The notes: generated by a model not told the origin, from the sequence alone. 64,000 nucleotides of DNA from Buchnera aphidicola (Aphis gossypii) (GCF_013394915.1 NZ_CP056771.1:558001-622000); one strand, 5' to 3'. Shown: positions 23,577-36,574, numbered from the stretch's first letter. Translations and numbers: made by a program.

Positions 23577-24113
23577 TTACTTTTTTTTAGCCTCTTTTAC
23601 GCGCACAATTTCATCTGAATATCGAATGCCTTTTCCTTTATAAGGTTCTGGTTTACGATAAGATCTTAAGTTCGCTGAAACTTGTCCGACTAATTGCTTA
23701 TCTACTCCCTTGATGATAATTTCTGTAGAGGAAACATATTCAACTTCAATAGAAGAGGGTAAAGAGTATAAAATAGGATGCGAATATCCTAAAGACATAT
23801 TGATAATATTATCTTTTGTTATTGAAACACGATAACCTACACCAGAAAATTGTAATTTTTTACTAAATTTTTTCGAAACCCCTGTGATCATTGAGCAAAC
23901 AAGAGCTCTTGACGTACCAGCTTGCGCCCAGCCATCAGAAAACCCTAAACGCGCTGAAAAGGTAAGAACATTATTTAAATATTTTACTTCAACTGCACGA
24001 TGAATAATACGTGAAAGATTACCATATTTTCCTTGAATAGATATTAATTGTGCATTTAATTCAACTTTAACATCTTTTGGAATAGGAATTGGACATTTAG
24101 CAATACGAGACAT
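23577..24113 (-). CDS. rplF: 50S ribosomal protein L6
   Basis: 178 residues, two repeated L6 domains; located near the factor-binding site of the 50S subunit. [17 protein letters not shown] at the N-terminus and [13 protein letters not shown] with the C-terminal basic tail are diagnostic. AAAGGAG lies just upstream of the ATG. It lies ten bases after rpsH. Confidence 0.97.
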   Translation of the reverse strand: MSRIAKCPIPIPKDVKVELNAQLISIQGKYGNLSRIIHRAVEVKYLNNVLTFSARLGFSDGWAQAGTSRALVCSMITGVSKKFSKKLQFSGVGYRVSITKDNIINMSLGYSHPILYSLPSSIEVEYVSSTEIIIKGVDKQLVGQVSANLRSYRKPEPYKGKGIRYSDEIVRVKEAKKK

Positions 24114-24123
24114 TTTATCTCCT

Positions 24124-24516
24124 TTAAGCTACATAACATATAACTTCGCCACCAAGACCAAGTTTACGTGCGGTGTGATCTGTCATAATACCATGAGAAG
24201 TTGAAATTATAGCAATGCCTAATCCAGACATAACTTTAGGTAAATTATTCTTTTTTTTATATATTCGTAAGCTTGGTCGACTTACTCTTTGAATTTTTTC
24301 TATTACAGATTTTCCTTTAAAATATTTTAAAATAACTTCTAATTCTAATTTATTTTCACCATTTATATTATAATTATTAATATAACCTTCTTGTTTTAAC
24401 AATTTTATTATAGAATTTTTTAATTTAGAAGCAGGCATCTTAACAGAATATTTATTAGCTGATTGACCATTTCTAATACGTGTCAACATATCAGCTACTG
24501 GATCTTGAACACTCAT
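24124..24516 (-). CDS. rpsH: 30S ribosomal protein S8
   Basis: 130 residues, the same as E. coli. Binds the 16S central domain and in E. coli represses the spc operon at rpl[19 protein letters not shown] at the N-terminus and the C-terminal [20 protein letters not shown] are intact. AAGGAG precedes the start. The middle section (residues 45-65) is more divergent and Asn-rich. Confidence 0.97.
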   Translation of the reverse strand: MSVQDPVADMLTRIRNGQSANKYSVKMPASKLKNSIIKLLKQEGYINNYNINGENKLELEVILKYFKGKSVIEKIQRVSRPSLRIYKKKNNLPKVMSGLGIAIISTSHGIMTDHTARKLGLGGEVICYVA

Positions 24517-24531
24517 TTTATCTCCTTAAAA

Positions 24532-24837
24532 TTACCAACTTGCTTTTTTTAAACCAGGAATTTCGCCTTTCATAGCAGCTTCTCTAACTTTAATACGACT
24601 AAGACCGAATTTTCTCAAAAAAGCATGTGGACGACCTGTTTGACGACATCTATTTCTTTGTCGTGATGGACTAGAATCACGTGGGAACACTTGAAGTTTA
24701 AGTACAGCTTCCCAACGCTCTTCTTTTGAAAGTTTCATATTTTTAATAATAGTTTTGAGCGAAATACGTTGAGCATAAAATTTATTAGCTAATTTTATAC
24801 GTTTAATTTCACGTGCTTTCATTGATTGTTTAGCCAT
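24532..24837 (-). CDS. rpsN: 30S ribosomal protein S14
   Basis: 101 residues, the C-minus (non-zinc) type as in E. coli: [20 protein letters not shown] and [13 protein letters not shown] [20 protein letters not shown], and [15 protein letters not shown]. It is needed for 30S head assembly. It is 15 bases before rpsH and 28 after rplE. Confidence 0.97.
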   Translation of the reverse strand: MAKQSMKAREIKRIKLANKFYAQRISLKTIIKNMKLSKEERWEAVLKLQVFPRDSSPSRQRNRCRQTGRPHAFLRKFGLSRIKVREAAMKGEIPGLKKASW

Positions 24838-24865
24838 TAGATAACCTTAAATATATTAAACTACG

Positions 24866-25405
24866 TTACTTACGGAAAGGAAAATTAAAAGCAGATAACA
24901 ATAAATGACCTTCATTATTTGATTTTGCAGTAGTAGCAATAGTTACATCTAAACCACGAACACGATCGATTTTATCATAATGAATTTCAGGAAAAATAAT
25001 TTGTTCTCGTATTCCCAAACTATAATTTCCTCGACCGTCAAAGGAGTTCATTGATAAACCTCTAAAATCTCTAATACGAGGAATTGCAATACTAATTAAG
25101 CGTGTTAAAAAATCCCATTTTCTTTTTCCGCGTAACGTTACTTTGCAACCAATAGGATAACCTTTTCTAATTTTAAAACCAGCTACAGATTTTCTTGCTT
25201 TGGTAATTATTGGTTTTTGTCCAGATATTGCAGTTAAATCTAAAACAGCATTATCTAAATTTTTTTTATCAGAAGCTGCCGATCCAACACCCATATTTAA
25301 AATAATTTTATCGATTTTAGGTACTTGCATAATAGAACTATAATTTAACGTTATCATAAGCTTTTTAACTATTTTGGTTTTATAATAACTATGTAATTCA
25401 ACCAT
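24866..25405 (-). CDS. rplE: 50S ribosomal protein L5
   Basis: 179 residues, the same as E. coli. Binds 5S rRNA and contacts P-site t[37 protein letters not shown] and [14 protein letters not shown] are family marks. In E. coli S8 represses the spc operon at the start of this gene. A GGAGTGATATATG leader provides a strong Shine-Dalgarno. Confidence 0.98.
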   Translation of the reverse strand: MVELHSYYKTKIVKKLMITLNYSSIMQVPKIDKIILNMGVGSAASDKKNLDNAVLDLTAISGQKPIITKARKSVAGFKIRKGYPIGCKVTLRGKRKWDFLTRLISIAIPRIRDFRGLSMNSFDGRGNYSLGIREQIIFPEIHYDKIDRVRGLDVTIATTAKSNNEGHLLLSAFNFPFRK

Positions 25406-25427
25406 ATATCACTCCAAAATATCATAA

Positions 25428-25745
25428 CTATTTTTTAATTGTATTACCATTTGATTTAAAAAAACGTACTTTTTTACCTTCTTCAAATCTGAAACCAACA
25501 CGATCTGATTTTTTAGATTCTGGGTTTAAAATAGCGATATTGGAAATATGTATAGGAGCTTCTTTTTCAATAATACCACCGTTTTTATTTTGAGAAGGAA
25601 TGGGTTTTTGATGTTTTTTAACTAAATTTAAACCTTGAACAATTACTTTATTAGATGATAAAATATTTTTAATAAAACTTTTTTTCCCTTTTTCTTTTCC
25701 TGTTAAAATTATTACTTCATCATTTTGACGAAATTTGAATGCCAT
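25428..25745 (-). CDS. rplX: 50S ribosomal protein L24
   Basis: 105 residues; an assembly initiator protein near the exit tunnel. The KOW motif is visible at [17 protein letters not shown] (residues 9-25) and [21 protein letters not shown] follows. AAGGAATATAAA precedes the ATG. It is 21 bases after rplN. Confidence 0.97.
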   Translation of the reverse strand: MAFKFRQNDEVIILTGKEKGKKSFIKNILSSNKVIVQGLNLVKKHQKPIPSQNKNGGIIEKEAPIHISNIAILNPESKKSDRVGFRFEEGKKVRFFKSNGNTIKK

Positions 25746-25766
25746 TTTATATTCCTTAAATATTTA

Positions 25767-26135
25767 TTATAAGACCTCAGGAGCTAATGAAATAATTTTC
25801 ATAAATTTTTCATTTCTTAATTCTCGAGTGACAGGTCCAAAAATACGAGTTCCTATAGGTTGTTCATTATTATTTAATATAACACAAGAATTTCGATCAA
25901 AACGTACAGTAGAACCATCAGATCTTCTTACCCCTTTCTTTGTTCTAACAACTACTGCTTTTAAAACTTCTCCTTTTTTTACTTTCCCTCTTGGTATAGC
26001 TTCTTTTACTGTAATTTTAATTATATCACCAATTTTAGCATAACGACGACGAGATCCACCTAATACTTTGATACACATAGCTGAACGCGCACCAGAGTTA
26101 TCAGCTACATTTAAAATAGTTTGTTCTTGAATCAT
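25767..26135 (-). CDS. rplN: 50S ribosomal protein L14
   Basis: 122 residues (E. coli 123). Forms an intersubunit bridge. [20 protein letters not shown] and [19 protein letters not shown] are diagnostic. It is the first gene of the E. coli spc operon. Here it is preceded by a 109-base gap with a hairpin and a minus-strand TATACT at 26171-26176, which may be its own -10 box, though no good -35 is seen. Confidence 0.98.
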   Translation of the reverse strand: MIQEQTILNVADNSGARSAMCIKVLGGSRRRYAKIGDIIKITVKEAIPRGKVKKGEVLKAVVVRTKKGVRRSDGSTVRFDRNSCVILNNNEQPIGTRIFGPVTRELRNEKFMKIISLAPEVL

Positions 26136-26200
26136 ATTATATTATTCCAATTCAAATGAAATTATTACTGAGTATAATATTAATAATATTTTTTTAATAG

Positions 26201-26234
26201 AAAACATGAACAGACCTAAGTTTGATCATGTTTT
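26201..26234 (-). terminator. Hairpin between rpsQ and rplN (S10|spc border)
   Basis: A perfect 9-bp stem AAAACATGA / TCATGTTTT with a 16-base loop, ending in TTTTCTATT on the minus strand. It lies in the only large gap between rpsJ and rpmJ, at the position of the E. coli S10/spc operon border, so it is a candidate terminator or attenuator. Confidence 0.6.
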
Positions 26235-26244
26235 AAAATATTTT

Positions 26245-26496
26245 TTAAAAAATAGTTTTTTCAACAATACGAACTAATATCCAAGATTTAGTTTTGGAAA
26301 TTGGCCTAGATTCTCTAACTTCTATTAAATCGCCCACAGAACATTCATTTTTTTCATCATGAATATGTAGTTTTGTCGTTTTTTTTATAAACTTTTTATA
26401 AATTGGATGCTTCACAAAACGCTTAATTGATACAACAACTGACTTATTCATTTTATTACTCGTAACACGACCTTGTAAGGTACGAATTTTTTCCAT
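26245..26496 (-). CDS. rpsQ: 30S ribosomal protein S17
   Basis: 83 residues, an OB-fold primary 16S-binding protein. [20 protein letters not shown] and [20 protein letters not shown] are typical. Its ATG overlaps the rpmC stop by one base (TAATG-type junction), implying translational coupling. It is the last gene of the S10 group. Confidence 0.97.
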   Translation of the reverse strand: MEKIRTLQGRVTSNKMNKSVVVSIKRFVKHPIYKKFIKKTTKLHIHDEKNECSVGDLIEVRESRPISKTKSWILVRIVEKTIF

Positions 26497-26693
26497 TATT
26501 TAAGGCGCTCCTTTTCAGTTAGTATTGTTTTTACTTGTGCAATATTTCTTCTCACTTTTCGTAATAAATGTGGCTGCTTTAGTTTACCTGATGCAGATTG
26601 CATACGAAGATTAAATTGTTCTCTTAATAATTGTAAAAGTTCTATATTAAGGTCTGGAAAGTTTTTTTTACGAAATTTTAATAATCCTTTCAT
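26496..26693 (-). CDS. rpmC: 50S ribosomal protein L29
   Basis: 65 residues, two helices; sits at the tunnel exit next to L23 where SRP and trigger factor dock. [21 protein letters not shown] and [12 protein letters not shown] are the family marks. It overlaps both neighbours (rplP and rpsQ) by one base. Confidence 0.96.
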   Translation of the reverse strand: MKGLLKFRKKNFPDLNIELLQLLREQFNLRMQSASGKLKQPHLLRKVRRNIAQVKTILTEKERLK

Positions 26694-27103
26694 TACATCA
26701 CCGTTTTAGTTACAAAAGTAGTTTTAATAGGCAATTTTGATGCGGCTAACTTAAATGCTATACGAGACTCTTCTTCAGATACACCATCTAATTCATAAAG
26801 TATTTTACCAGGTTGTACTAAAGCAACCCAATATTCAACATTACCTTTTCCTTTTCCCATTCTAACCTCTAATGGTTTTTGTGTGATCGGTTTATCAGGA
26901 AAAATACGTATCCAAACTTTACCTTGTCTTTTAATAAATCGTGTTATAGCTCTTCGCGCAGATTCAATTTGCCGAGCAGTTAAACGTCCTCGATCCACTG
27001 CTTTTAATCCAAAAATACCAAAGTTAATATCAGTACCAATTGCAAGTCCACGATTCCGCCCTTTATGCATTTTACGAAATTTCGTACGTTTTGGTTGCAA
27101 CAT
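26693..27103 (-). CDS. rplP: 50S ribosomal protein L16
   Basis: 136 residues, the same as E. coli; essential for A-site tRNA positioning and the peptidyl-transferase centre. [19 protein letters not shown] and [23 protein letters not shown] [19 protein letters not shown] are intact. It begins 12 bases after rpsC and overlaps rpmC by one base. Confidence 0.98.
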   Translation of the reverse strand: MLQPKRTKFRKMHKGRNRGLAIGTDINFGIFGLKAVDRGRLTARQIESARRAITRFIKRQGKVWIRIFPDKPITQKPLEVRMGKGKGNVEYWVALVQPGKILYELDGVSEEESRIAFKLAASKLPIKTTFVTKTVM

Positions 27104-27115
27104 TAGAAAACTCTC

Positions 27116-27820
27116 CTACTTGCGATTTTTACGATTCTGCTTTTTCGATTGAACAGATGGTTTTTTTTCTAATTTCTCAATAGCTGACATACCACCTAGT
27201 ATTTCCCCTTTAAAAATCCACACTTTTACACCTATTACACCATATGTCGTATGAGCTTCTGAAACACTATAGTCAATATTAGCACGTAGAGTATGCAGCG
27301 GAACTCTACCCTCTCTATACCATTCTCTTCTAGCTATTTCAGCGCCACCTAATCTACCGCTTACTTCTACTTTAATACCCTTTGCTCCTTGTCTCATTGC
27401 ATTTTGCACTGATCTTTTCATAGCTCTTCGAAACATCACTCTTCGTTCTAATTGAGAAGTGATACTATCTGAAACAAGCTTTGCATCTAATTCAGGTTTT
27501 CTAACTTCAGAAATATTGATTTGAGCTGGAACACCAGTGATTTTTGCAATAACAACTCTTAATTTCTCAACATCTTCACCTTTTTTTCCTATTACGATAC
27601 CTGGTCTAGCTGTATAAATAGTTACACGAATACTTTTAGCGGGTCTCTCAATAATAACACGGGATACTGATGCTTTTATCAGTTCTTTCATTAAGAATTG
27701 ACGAACTTTATAATCGCTATCTATATGATCTGCAAACTCTTTAGTATTTGAAAACCATACAGAGTTCCATTTTTTAATGATACCCAATCTCATACCATTA
27801 GGATGCACTTTTTGACCCAT
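27116..27820 (-). CDS. rpsC: 30S ribosomal protein S3
   Basis: 234 residues from the ATG at 27820 ([14 protein letters not shown]), matching E. coli (233). The frame is open to 27841, but a strong GGAGGAGAAGG lies just before this ATG. The KH domain with [13 protein letters not shown] (GxxG loop) is present. S3 forms the mRNA entry and helicase site. The C-terminus is a basic tail rich in Lys, Asn and Arg. Confidence 0.97.
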   Translation of the reverse strand: MGQKVHPNGMRLGIIKKWNSVWFSNTKEFADHIDSDYKVRQFLMKELIKASVSRVIIERPAKSIRVTIYTARPGIVIGKKGEDVEKLRVVIAKITGVPAQINISEVRKPELDAKLVSDSITSQLERRVMFRRAMKRSVQNAMRQGAKGIKVEVSGRLGGAEIARREWYREGRVPLHTLRANIDYSVSEAHTTYGVIGVKVWIFKGEILGGMSAIEKLEKKPSVQSKKQNRKNRK

Positions 27821-27840
27821 TCCTTCTCCTCCAAAAAACA

Positions 27841-28173
27841 TTAAAAATCAGCAACAATGACAGTTATATGACTAGTTCGTTTTAAAATACGATCTGCACG
27901 CCCTTTAGCACGAGGCATCATTCGCTTCATTGTAGAACCTTCATCTACAAATATATTTTTAACTTTTAATCGATCTATATCAACGCCATTATTATGCTCT
28001 GCATTTGCTATAGCTGATTCTAATACCTTTTTAACTAAAACTGCGGCTTTTTTATTATTAAAATTTAATATATTTAATGCTATTGGCACTTTCTTGCCAC
28101 GAATTAAATCTGCTATTAAGCGAATTTTTTGAGCGGAAGATCGAACTTTTCGACATTGAGCTAAAGTTTCCAT
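27841..28173 (-). CDS. rplV: 50S ribosomal protein L22
   Basis: 110 residues, the same as E. coli. Its beta-hairpin reaches into the exit tunnel ([20 protein letters not shown]). [20 protein letters not shown] is diagnostic. It lies 15 bases after rpsS and 20 before rpsC. Confidence 0.98.
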   Translation of the reverse strand: METLAQCRKVRSSAQKIRLIADLIRGKKVPIALNILNFNNKKAAVLVKKVLESAIANAEHNNGVDIDRLKVKNIFVDEGSTMKRMMPRAKGRADRILKRTSHITVIVADF

Positions 28174-28188
28174 TTATTCCTCTTTTTT

Positions 28189-28467
28189 CTAACGTTTTTT
28201 TACTTTTTTATCTGCAGTATGTCCTCTGTAAGTACGAGTTAAAGAAAATTCACCTAATTTATGTCCAACCATTTCTTCAGTAATAAAAACCGGAATATGA
28301 TTTCGGCCGTTATGAATAGATATTGTTAAACCAACCATATTCGGGAATACTGTTGAACGTCTAGACCATGTTTTTAAAGGTTTTTTATCATTTAACTTTA
28401 CTGCTTGTTCTACTTTTTTTAATAAACTAATATCAATAAAAGGGCCTTTTTTTAAGGAACGTGGCAT
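28189..28467 (-). CDS. rpsS: 30S ribosomal protein S19
   Basis: 92 residues, the same as E. coli; head protein that forms a complex with S13. [19 protein letters not shown] and [16 protein letters not shown] are intact. It follows rplB after 17 bases. Confidence 0.98.
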   Translation of the reverse strand: MPRSLKKGPFIDISLLKKVEQAVKLNDKKPLKTWSRRSTVFPNMVGLTISIHNGRNHIPVFITEEMVGHKLGEFSLTRTYRGHTADKKVKKR

Positions 28468-28484
28468 AAGATAATTCTCTAAAG

Positions 28485-29306
28485 TTATTTATGACGATGA
28501 CGTAAGATAAATTTTTCAGTACGTTTATTTCTTCGAGTTTTTTTCCCTTTTGTTTGAATGCCCCAAGGAGTCACTGGATGTTTTCCAAAATTTCTTCCTT
28601 CACCACCTCCATGAGGATGGTCAACCGGATTCATAGCAGTACCACGTACAGTCGGTCGAATTCCGACCCAGCGTGCAGCACCAGCTTTACCTAGCACTTT
28701 TAACATATGTTCTGCATTTCCTACTTGACCAATTGTAGCTCTACAATTAGATTCAGTTTTTCTCATTTCACCTGATCTTAATCTTAAAGTAGCATAATCT
28801 TGATCACGCGCTACTAATTGTACATAGCTTCCCGCAGATCGAGCAATTTGACCACCTTTTCCTGGTTTCATTTCTACATTATGAATAAAAGAACCAATAG
28901 GAATGTTTTTAATTGGCAAGCTATTTCCTGTTTTAATAGGAACATTTTGTCCAGAGATAACAGTATCACCTATCTTTAAGTCTTTAGGAGCTAAAATATA
29001 ACTTCGTTTTCCATCTTTATATAATATTAAAGCAATATTAGAAGAGCGATTAGGATCATATTCAAATCTTTCTATTACAGCATCTATGTTATCTTTATTT
29101 CTTTTAAAATCTATAACACGATATGCACGTTTATGTCCCCCACCAATATGTCGGGTTGTAATTCTACCATTATTATTTCGTCCTCCAGTTTTACCTTTTT
29201 TGGTAATAAGTGAAGAATGTGGCCTCCCTTTATATAATTCCTTATTGACAACTTTAATAACATGACGTCGACCTGGGGATGTCGGCTTACATTTAACAAT
29301 TGCCAT
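28485..29306 (-). CDS. rplB: 50S ribosomal protein L2
   Basis: 273 residues, the same as E. coli. A core protein of the peptidyl-transferase region and the L2-S6 bridge. The C-terminal [18 protein letters not shown] includes the conserved histidine implicated in activity, and KGNKIT-type basic segments are present. It is 15 bases after rplW. Confidence 0.98.
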   Translation of the reverse strand: MAIVKCKPTSPGRRHVIKVVNKELYKGRPHSSLITKKGKTGGRNNNGRITTRHIGGGHKRAYRVIDFKRNKDNIDAVIERFEYDPNRSSNIALILYKDGKRSYILAPKDLKIGDTVISGQNVPIKTGNSLPIKNIPIGSFIHNVEMKPGKGGQIARSAGSYVQLVARDQDYATLRLRSGEMRKTESNCRATIGQVGNAEHMLKVLGKAGAARWVGIRPTVRGTAMNPVDHPHGGGEGRNFGKHPVTPWGIQTKGKKTRRNKRTEKFILRHRHK

Positions 29307-29321
29307 TCTTATTTCCTCTGC

Positions 29322-29624
29322 CTACTCTATATTACTTATAAAATCTAAATTTTGACCTTTCTTGACTTTAATATATGCTTTTTTCCAATCTTTACGAAAA
29401 ACAACACGGTTAGAGTGGCGCTTTCTTTTTCCTTGAACACGCAATGTTTTTACACTATCTACCTGTATATTAAATAATTTTTCTACTGCAGATTTAATTT
29501 CATATTTAGTCGAACTTTTTAAAACTTTTAAAACAACAGTATTAAACTTTTCCATTAATATAGATGATTTTTCAGAAATATGCGGAGAGAGTAGTATTTT
29601 TAACAAACGCTCTTCAGAAATCAT
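29322..29624 (-). CDS. rplW: 50S ribosomal protein L23
   Basis: 100 residues, the same as E. coli. The docking site for trigger factor and SRP at the tunnel exit; [15 protein letters not shown] and [20 protein letters not shown] are the marks. It overlaps the end of rplD by four bases, implying coupling. Confidence 0.97.
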   Translation of the reverse strand: MISEERLLKILLSPHISEKSSILMEKFNTVVLKVLKSSTKYEIKSAVEKLFNIQVDSVKTLRVQGKRKRHSNRVVFRKDWKKAYIKVKKGQNLDFISNIE

Positions 29625-30226
29625 GAAAGTATTTCCTCTACTTTTTTCAAAGCTTCAACAGTGATTAAGATATGATCAAAAGCAATCAGGCTTACTGGAT
29701 CTATAGAATGTACATCTCTTACATCAACTGCATATAAATTTCTAGAAGCAAGGAAGAGATTATTATCTAATGTACTTGTAATAATCAGAACATTTTTTAA
29801 ATTTATTTTTTTTAATTTTTCAACTAAAAGTTTTGTTTTAGGTAAAATTAAAGAAAAATTTTGAAAAATAATTAATCGTTTTTGACGTATTAATTCAGAA
29901 AAAATACTTTTTAATGCGCCACGGTACATTTTTTTATTAATTTTTTGAGAATGTTCTTGAGGTTTTGCGGCAAATGTTACTCCTCCTGAACGCCAAATAG
30001 GACTTCTAAAAGAACCTGCACGAGCACGTCCAGTTCCTTTTTGACGCCATGGTTTTCTACCTGAACCAGAAACATCAGCACGACTTTTTTGTGCTCTCGT
30101 ACCTTGACGAGTAGACGCTGAATAAGCAACAACCACTTGATGAATTAGAGCTTCATTAAAATCTCGAGCAAAAATGATTTCAGAAACACTAAGAAGGCTT
30201 TGCACGTCTTTAACTACTAATTCCAT
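29621..30226 (-). CDS. rplD: 50S ribosomal protein L4
   Basis: 201 residues from the ATG at 30226 ([16 protein letters not shown]), matching E. coli; AAGGAATTAAGC precedes it, and the longer frame to 30247 would overlap rplC. The tunnel loop with [19 protein letters not shown] is intact. In E. coli L4 represses the S10 operon by attenuation in the leader; I see no obvious copy of that leader structure here. Confidence 0.97.
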   Translation of the reverse strand: MELVVKDVQSLLSVSEIIFARDFNEALIHQVVVAYSASTRQGTRAQKSRADVSGSGRKPWRQKGTGRARAGSFRSPIWRSGGVTFAAKPQEHSQKINKKMYRGALKSIFSELIRQKRLIIFQNFSLILPKTKLLVEKLKKINLKNVLIITSTLDNNLFLASRNLYAVDVRDVHSIDPVSLIAFDHILITVEALKKVEEILS

Positions 30227-30243
30227 GCTTAATTCCTTATTCC

Positions 30244-30873
30244 TCAAATCTTAATAGCTGGTTTAACAATAAGATCACTACCTGTAGATCCTGGTACAGC
30301 ACCTTTTACTAAAAGTAAATTACGATTTAAATCAATGCGTATTATATTTAAATTTTGCACTGTAACACGTTTATTTCCCAATTGTCCCGCCATTTTTTTT
30401 CCTTTAAATACTCTTCCAGGGGTTTGGTTTTGACCAATGGAACCTGGAACTCTATGAGACAATGAATTTCCATGCGTGGCATCTTGAGTGCGAAAATTCC
30501 AACGTTTGACAGTACCAGAGAAACCTTTACCTTTAGATGCACCTATAACATCTACTTTTTTAATATCATTAAAAATATTAACTTTAATAACTTGACCTAA
30601 TTTAAAATTTTCATTTGCATTTGTTTTAAATTCCCATAAACCATCTCCAGGAGCAACACCGGCTTTTAAAAAATGACCTGATTGAGGTTTATTAAGTCTA
30701 TTTAATTTTTTTATACCTGTGGTAACTTGAATAGCAAAATACCCATCAGTTACTATATTTTTTATCTGTGTTATTCGATGTTCCTTAAACTCAATTACAG
30801 TAACAGGAACTGAATGTCCTTCCTTGGTAAAAATACGAGTCATACCAAGTTTTTTACCAATTAAACCAATCAT
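30244..30873 (-). CDS. rplC: 50S ribosomal protein L3
   Basis: 209 residues, the same as E. coli. An early assembly protein whose central extension ([20 protein letters not shown] [20 protein letters not shown]) approaches the peptidyl-transferase centre. The glutamine in [17 protein letters not shown], methylated by PrmB in E. coli, is kept. It lies 26 bases after rpsJ. Confidence 0.98.
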   Translation of the reverse strand: MIGLIGKKLGMTRIFTKEGHSVPVTVIEFKEHRITQIKNIVTDGYFAIQVTTGIKKLNRLNKPQSGHFLKAGVAPGDGLWEFKTNANENFKLGQVIKVNIFNDIKKVDVIGASKGKGFSGTVKRWNFRTQDATHGNSLSHRVPGSIGQNQTPGRVFKGKKMAGQLGNKRVTVQNLNIIRIDLNRNLLLVKGAVPGSTGSDLIVKPAIKI

Positions 30874-30899
30874 TTTACAAACCTTATATATCTATCTAA

Positions 30900-31229
<330 letters not shown>

Positions 31230-31308
31230 TTATTAAAGAATAAAAATTTTGACCTATCTCTTTTTAGAGAGATTGGATGTAATTAATAATAATTTCTATA
31301 TAACCCCT

Positions 31309-31336
31309 ATATTAGGAGTATTTTAAAATATTTCAA
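31309..31336 (-). promoter_or_regulatory. Promoter of the S10 operon
   Basis: On the minus strand TTGAAA (31331-31336) and TAATAT (31309-31314) are 16 bases apart, giving a start near 31302 and a leader of about 90 bases before rpsJ. It lies just after the tuf terminator. The leader contains only a small hairpin (TCTCT / AGAGA). Confidence 0.6.
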
Positions 31337-31407
31337 ATTAAAAAAATTTTTAATTATATAAAACTATTTTATTTTCAAAAATAATCTATAGTATTAATCA
31401 AAATACC

Positions 31408-31436
31408 AAGAAAAGAGCATTGTATACTCTTTTCTT
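31408..31436 (-). terminator. Terminator after tuf (str|S10 border)
   Basis: A perfect 10-bp stem AAGAAAAGAG / CTCTTTTCTT with a 9-base loop, 30 bases after the tuf stop. On the minus strand the downstream arm itself is T-rich and is followed by GGTATTTTG. Confidence 0.7.
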
Positions 31437-31466
31437 AATAAATTCAACCAAGTACAGCATAAAATA

Positions 31467-32654
<1,188 letters not shown>

Positions 32655-32702
32655 CTATCCCTTATAATATTACTTATAAAAACGTTTTAAAGTTAGAATT
32701 AT

Positions 32703-34808
32703 TTATTTTTTTTTTTGAATAATTGAATCAGCAATACTAGATGGTGCTTCTACGTATTTTAAAAACTCCATTGAATAGGAAGCTCTTCCTTGTGTTTGAG
32801 AACGCAAATCAGTTGCATAACCAAACATTTCAGATAAAGGTACGCAAGCCTTAATAATTTTTCCTATGGGTAAATCTTTCATACCTTCAATAACGCCCCT
32901 ACGACGATTTAAATCTCCAATAACATCGCCCATATAATCATCTGGTGTCTCTACTTCAACTTTCATAATAGGTTCTAATAAAATAGGATTAGCTTGTTTA
33001 AAACCATTTTTAAAAGCTAAAGAAGCTGCAAGTTTAAATGCCAGCTCTGAAGAATCAACATCATGATAAGATCCAAAATAAAGACGCACTCCTATATCTA
33101 CAACAGGATAACCTGCTAATGGTCCATATTTCAATTGCTCCTGAATACCTTTGTCAATTGCAGAAATATACTCATTAGGTATCACCCCGCCTTTGATATC
33201 ATTAACAAACGAATACCCTAAACCTCCAGGTTCTAGTGGAAACAACTCTATAACAACATGACCATATTGACCTCTTCCGCCAGATTGTTTAATATGTTTT
33301 CCTTCAACGTCAGTAACTTTATTTAAAATTGTTTCACGATATGCTACTTGTGGTTTTCCAATATTGGCATCTACACTAAATTCCCGCTTCATTCGATCGA
33401 CAATAATTTCTAGATGCAACTCGCCCATTCCAGAAATAATTGTCTGATTGGATTCCTGATCAGTATGAACTCTAAATGAAGGATCTTCTTTAGCTAATCT
33501 ATTTAATGCTATACCCATTTTTTCCTGATCAGCTTTTGTTCTAGGTTCTACTGAAATTGATATTACTGGATCTGGAAATTCCATACGTTCTAATATAATA
33601 GGTTCGTTTAAATCACAAAGTGTATCTCCAGTAGTTACATCTTTTAGTCCAATAGCTGCTGCTATATCACCTGCATATACTTCTTTTATTTCTTCTCTTT
33701 TATTTGCATGCATTTGAACAATTCTACCAAATCTTTCTCGCTGAGATTTAACAGAATTAAATACAGTATCTCCTGATTTTACTATTCCTGAATATACTCT
33801 AAAAAATGTTAAATTTCCTACAAATGGATCATTGGAAATTTTAAAAGCCAAAGCTGAAAATGGAGCGCTATCATTTGATGATCTAATAGCAGGATGATTG
33901 GTTTGATTATTTAAAATACCTTTAATATCTTGAATATCGTTAGGAGCAGGTAAATATTCTACTATTGCATCCAATAGTGCTTGAACTCCTTTGTTTTTAA
34001 AAGCGGAACCACAAGTAATCAATGTAATTTCATTATTTAAAGATCGCTTTCTTAATTCTAACTTTATTTCTTTTTCAGATAATTCATTTCCATTTAAGTA
34101 TTTTTCCATAAGATTTTCATTAGATTCAACAGCAGATTCAAGCAAATTTTGATGCCATTTTTCAGATATTTCATGCATATCTGAAGGAATATCTTTATAG
34201 GTAAAAGTAATTCCTTGATCAAAATCTTGCCATTCAATCGCTTTCATTTTAATTAAATCTATTACACCTGTAAAATGCTCTTCCGAACCAATCGGTAATT
34301 GCAAAGGTACGGGATTTCCTCCTAATCGTGTTTTAATTTGTTTTACAGATTTTAAAAAATTTGCACCCATGCGATCCATTTTATTTATAAAAGCTATACG
34401 CGGTACATTATATTTATCAGCCTGTCTCCAAACAGTTTCAGATTGAGGCTGAACACCACCTACTGCGCAATAAACCATGACTGCTCCATCTAAAACACGC
34501 ATAGAACGCTCTACTTCTATTGTAAAATCTACATGTCCAGGGGTATCAATAATATTAATCCTATGAGGTTGAAATTGTTTACCCATTCCACTCCAAAAAG
34601 CTGTAGTAGCAGCAGATGTAATTGTAATTCCTCTCTCTTGTTCTTGTTCCATCCAATCCATTGTTGCTGCTCCATCATGTACTTCACCAATTTTATGATT
34701 AATTCCAGTATAAAAAAGAATTCTTTCTGTAGTAGTGGTTTTTCCAGCATCTATATGAGCACTAATTCCAATGTTACGATATCGAGAAATAGGTGTTGTA
34801 CGAGACAT
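32703..34808 (-). CDS. fusA: Elongation factor G
   Basis: 701 residues (E. coli 704). The translocase GTPase with G1 AHIDAGKTT, switch [10 protein letters not shown] and NKMD, followed by domains II-V. The last codons are an A11 run (32706-32716) that encodes IQKKK and the stop; a slip there would change only the C-terminus. It lies between rpsG and tuf as in E. coli. Confidence 0.98.
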   Translation of the reverse strand: MSRTTPISRYRNIGISAHIDAGKTTTTERILFYTGINHKIGEVHDGAATMDWMEQEQERGITITSAATTAFWSGMGKQFQPHRINIIDTPGHVDFTIEVERSMRVLDGAVMVYCAVGGVQPQSETVWRQADKYNVPRIAFINKMDRMGANFLKSVKQIKTRLGGNPVPLQLPIGSEEHFTGVIDLIKMKAIEWQDFDQGITFTYKDIPSDMHEISEKWHQNLLESAVESNENLMEKYLNGNELSEKEIKLELRKRSLNNEITLITCGSAFKNKGVQALLDAIVEYLPAPNDIQDIKGILNNQTNHPAIRSSNDSAPFSALAFKISNDPFVGNLTFFRVYSGIVKSGDTVFNSVKSQRERFGRIVQMHANKREEIKEVYAGDIAAAIGLKDVTTGDTLCDLNEPIILERMEFPDPVISISVEPRTKADQEKMGIALNRLAKEDPSFRVHTDQESNQTIISGMGELHLEIIVDRMKREFSVDANIGKPQVAYRETILNKVTDVEGKHIKQSGGRGQYGHVVIELFPLEPGGLGYSFVNDIKGGVIPNEYISAIDKGIQEQLKYGPLAGYPVVDIGVRLYFGSYHDVDSSELAFKLAASLAFKNGFKQANPILLEPIMKVEVETPDDYMGDVIGDLNRRRGVIEGMKDLPIGKIIKACVPLSEMFGYATDLRSQTQGRASYSMEFLKYVEAPSSIADSIIQKKK

Positions 34809-34896
34809 AATAAACTTTACTTTTAGTTTTTAAAGGTTGTTGTTATTAAGCAAAATTAAAATACTTGCTAAGTATAAATATAAAAATTTTTAAAAA

Positions 34897-35367
34897 TTAC
34901 CAACGGTAATGAGCAAAAGCTTTATTTGCTTCAGCCATACGATGAACTTCTTCCTTTTTTTTAACAGAAGCTCCTTTATTATCTAACGCATCATATAATT
35001 CATTTGATAAACGTAAAGCCATAGATTTATCTGATCTTTTTCGAGCTGAATCTATAATCCATCGCATAGCTAATGCATTTCGACGTACTGGTCGTACTTC
35101 AACAGGAACTTGATATGTAGAACCTCCGACTCGACGAGATTTAACTTCTACAGTTGGTCGAACATTTTCTAAAGCAATTTCAAATGCTTCTAACTCATTT
35201 TTTTCTGTTCTTTTTGATAAATTTTTCAAAGCAGTATAAACAATAACCTCAGCAATAGATTTTTTGCCGTCTATCATTAAAATATTAATAAATTTAGCTA
35301 ATAACTCCGAAGAAAATTTTGGTTCAGGTAAAATTTTTCGAGCAGTAATAATACGTCGACGAGGCAT
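34897..35367 (-). CDS. rpsG: 30S ribosomal protein S7
   Basis: 156 residues; nucleates 30S head assembly and lines the E site. [18 protein letters not shown] and [20 protein letters not shown] are diagnostic. The length matches the shorter E. coli B-type S7. It is 38 bases after rpsL and 88 before fusA. Confidence 0.98.
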   Translation of the reverse strand: MPRRRIITARKILPEPKFSSELLAKFINILMIDGKKSIAEVIVYTALKNLSKRTEKNELEAFEIALENVRPTVEVKSRRVGGSTYQVPVEVRPVRRNALAMRWIIDSARKRSDKSMALRLSNELYDALDNKGASVKKKEEVHRMAEANKAFAHYRW

Positions 35368-35405
35368 AAGGAATCCTTAAAATTTATATTATTGTATTTA
35401 AGAAA

Positions 35406-35780
35406 TTAAACTTTTGTTTTTTTAACGCCATATTTAGAACGGCCTTTTTTCCGATCTTTAACACCAGCGCAATCTAAAGAACCTCTAATAACGTGATATC
35501 GGACTCCAGGTAAATCTTTAACTCTTCCGCCACGTATCAAAATAACAGAATGTTCTTGTAAATTATGACCTTCTCCTCCTATATATGCTGTAACTTCAAA
35601 TCCATTAGTTAATCTTACACGACAAACTTTACGTAGTGCAGAATTAGGTTTTTTAGGTGTTGTTGTGTAAACTCGAGTGCAAACTCCTCTTTTTTGAGGG
35701 CTATTTGACAAAGCAGGTACATTTGTTTTAATTACTTTTCGTAAGCGAGGTTTTCGGACCAATTGATTAACTGTGGCCAT
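35406..35780 (-). CDS. rpsL: 30S ribosomal protein S12
   Basis: 124 residues, the same as E. coli. The decoding-centre protein; the fidelity loops [17 protein letters not shown] and [10 protein letters not shown] are intact, including the lysine in PKKPNSA, so a streptomycin-sensitive form is predicted. The 116-base gap to tusB contains a minus-strand TTGACT and a TATAAT, but their spacing is too long for one promoter. Confidence 0.98.
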   Translation of the reverse strand: MATVNQLVRKPRLRKVIKTNVPALSNSPQKRGVCTRVYTTTPKKPNSALRKVCRVRLTNGFEVTAYIGGEGHNLQEHSVILIRGGRVKDLPGVRYHVIRGSLDCAGVKDRKKGRSKYGVKKTKV

Positions 35781-35896
35781 GTAAGTTCCTATTTATAATT
35801 AATTTTATGATTAATTTTAACATAATAAAAAATTGAGATTATATTATAATGTAGAATTTTAGACTGGATATATAAGTCAAAACAACTAAGTATACT

Positions 35897-36184
35897 TTAC
35901 CAAGCCATCTGTGTTTTATTTTTAAGTGTTAAAGAAACGAAATTAATATAACTAATTAACATGAAATTGCTAGATATGTTGTTTATAATTCCTCGCGCAT
36001 AAACATCTTCTTTTATGAGATATAAATTTGCTGAGCTAAAAATGATACTATCCAAAAAAACACTATTTGTTAAAGCAATTAAAACACCATCTTGTAAAGC
36101 TAAAAAATCGTCTTTTTTCTTTAACATGCTTATAAGAAGAGGTATATTAGTTTTGTAAGGAGATTGTATTAAAGTATGTAACAT
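35897..36184 (-). CDS. tusB: Sulfurtransferase complex subunit TusB
   Basis: 95 residues, the same as E. coli TusB, a DsrH-family protein of the TusBCD hexamer that relays persulfide sulfur from TusA to TusE for 2-thiouridine at U34 of Glu, Lys and Gln tRNAs. [12 protein letters not shown] at the start and the C-terminal QMAW are diagnostic. It is 12 bases after tusC. Confidence 0.93.
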   Translation of the reverse strand: MLHTLIQSPYKTNIPLLISMLKKKDDFLALQDGVLIALTNSVFLDSIIFSSANLYLIKEDVYARGIINNISSNFMLISYINFVSLTLKNKTQMAW

Positions 36185-36196
36185 AATAAATTGTCT

Positions 36197-36556
36197 TTAG
36201 AAGTTAATAATTGCATCGTGATTGTCCAGCTTAGCACGTAAAAAATATGAATTTAATATATTAACTGGTAATATAAATTTCGTGTTAACATTGAGTCCAT
36301 TTTGCAGCAAAGATAGTTTACAACAATAAAAATCTTGTATTTTATATAAAGATAATAAAGAAAATAAAGATGTGTAATCACGAGTTAAAATTTTTTCTGA
36401 TTTATAACTTTTAAATAATTGCAAAACACCATCACCAATAAAAAATAAACTCATTTTTTTTAAAATAGCAGAAGTTCCTAAGATAAGATCTAATCCTTCT
36501 TTACCGAAAGTTGTTCCATGAGGAGAATGAGAAAAAACAAAAGCAATTTTTTTCAT
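36197..36556 (-). CDS. tusC: Sulfurtransferase complex subunit TusC
   Basis: 119 residues, DsrF-like. KKIAFVFSHSPHGTTFGKEGLD is the family start, and FIGDGVLQLF matches the E. coli protein. It belongs to the TusBCD complex; order tusD-tusC-tusB-rpsL as in E. coli. Confidence 0.93.
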   Translation of the reverse strand: MKKIAFVFSHSPHGTTFGKEGLDLILGTSAILKKMSLFFIGDGVLQLFKSYKSEKILTRDYTSLFSLLSLYKIQDFYCCKLSLLQNGLNVNTKFILPVNILNSYFLRAKLDNHDAIINF

Positions 36557-36574
36557 AACAATTATTACATTAAG

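Noticed and set aside
35781..35896. Possible promoter before rpsL with TTGACT and TATAAT
   Set aside because: The two boxes are more than 20 bases apart, outside the workable range; a promoter may exist but I cannot place it.
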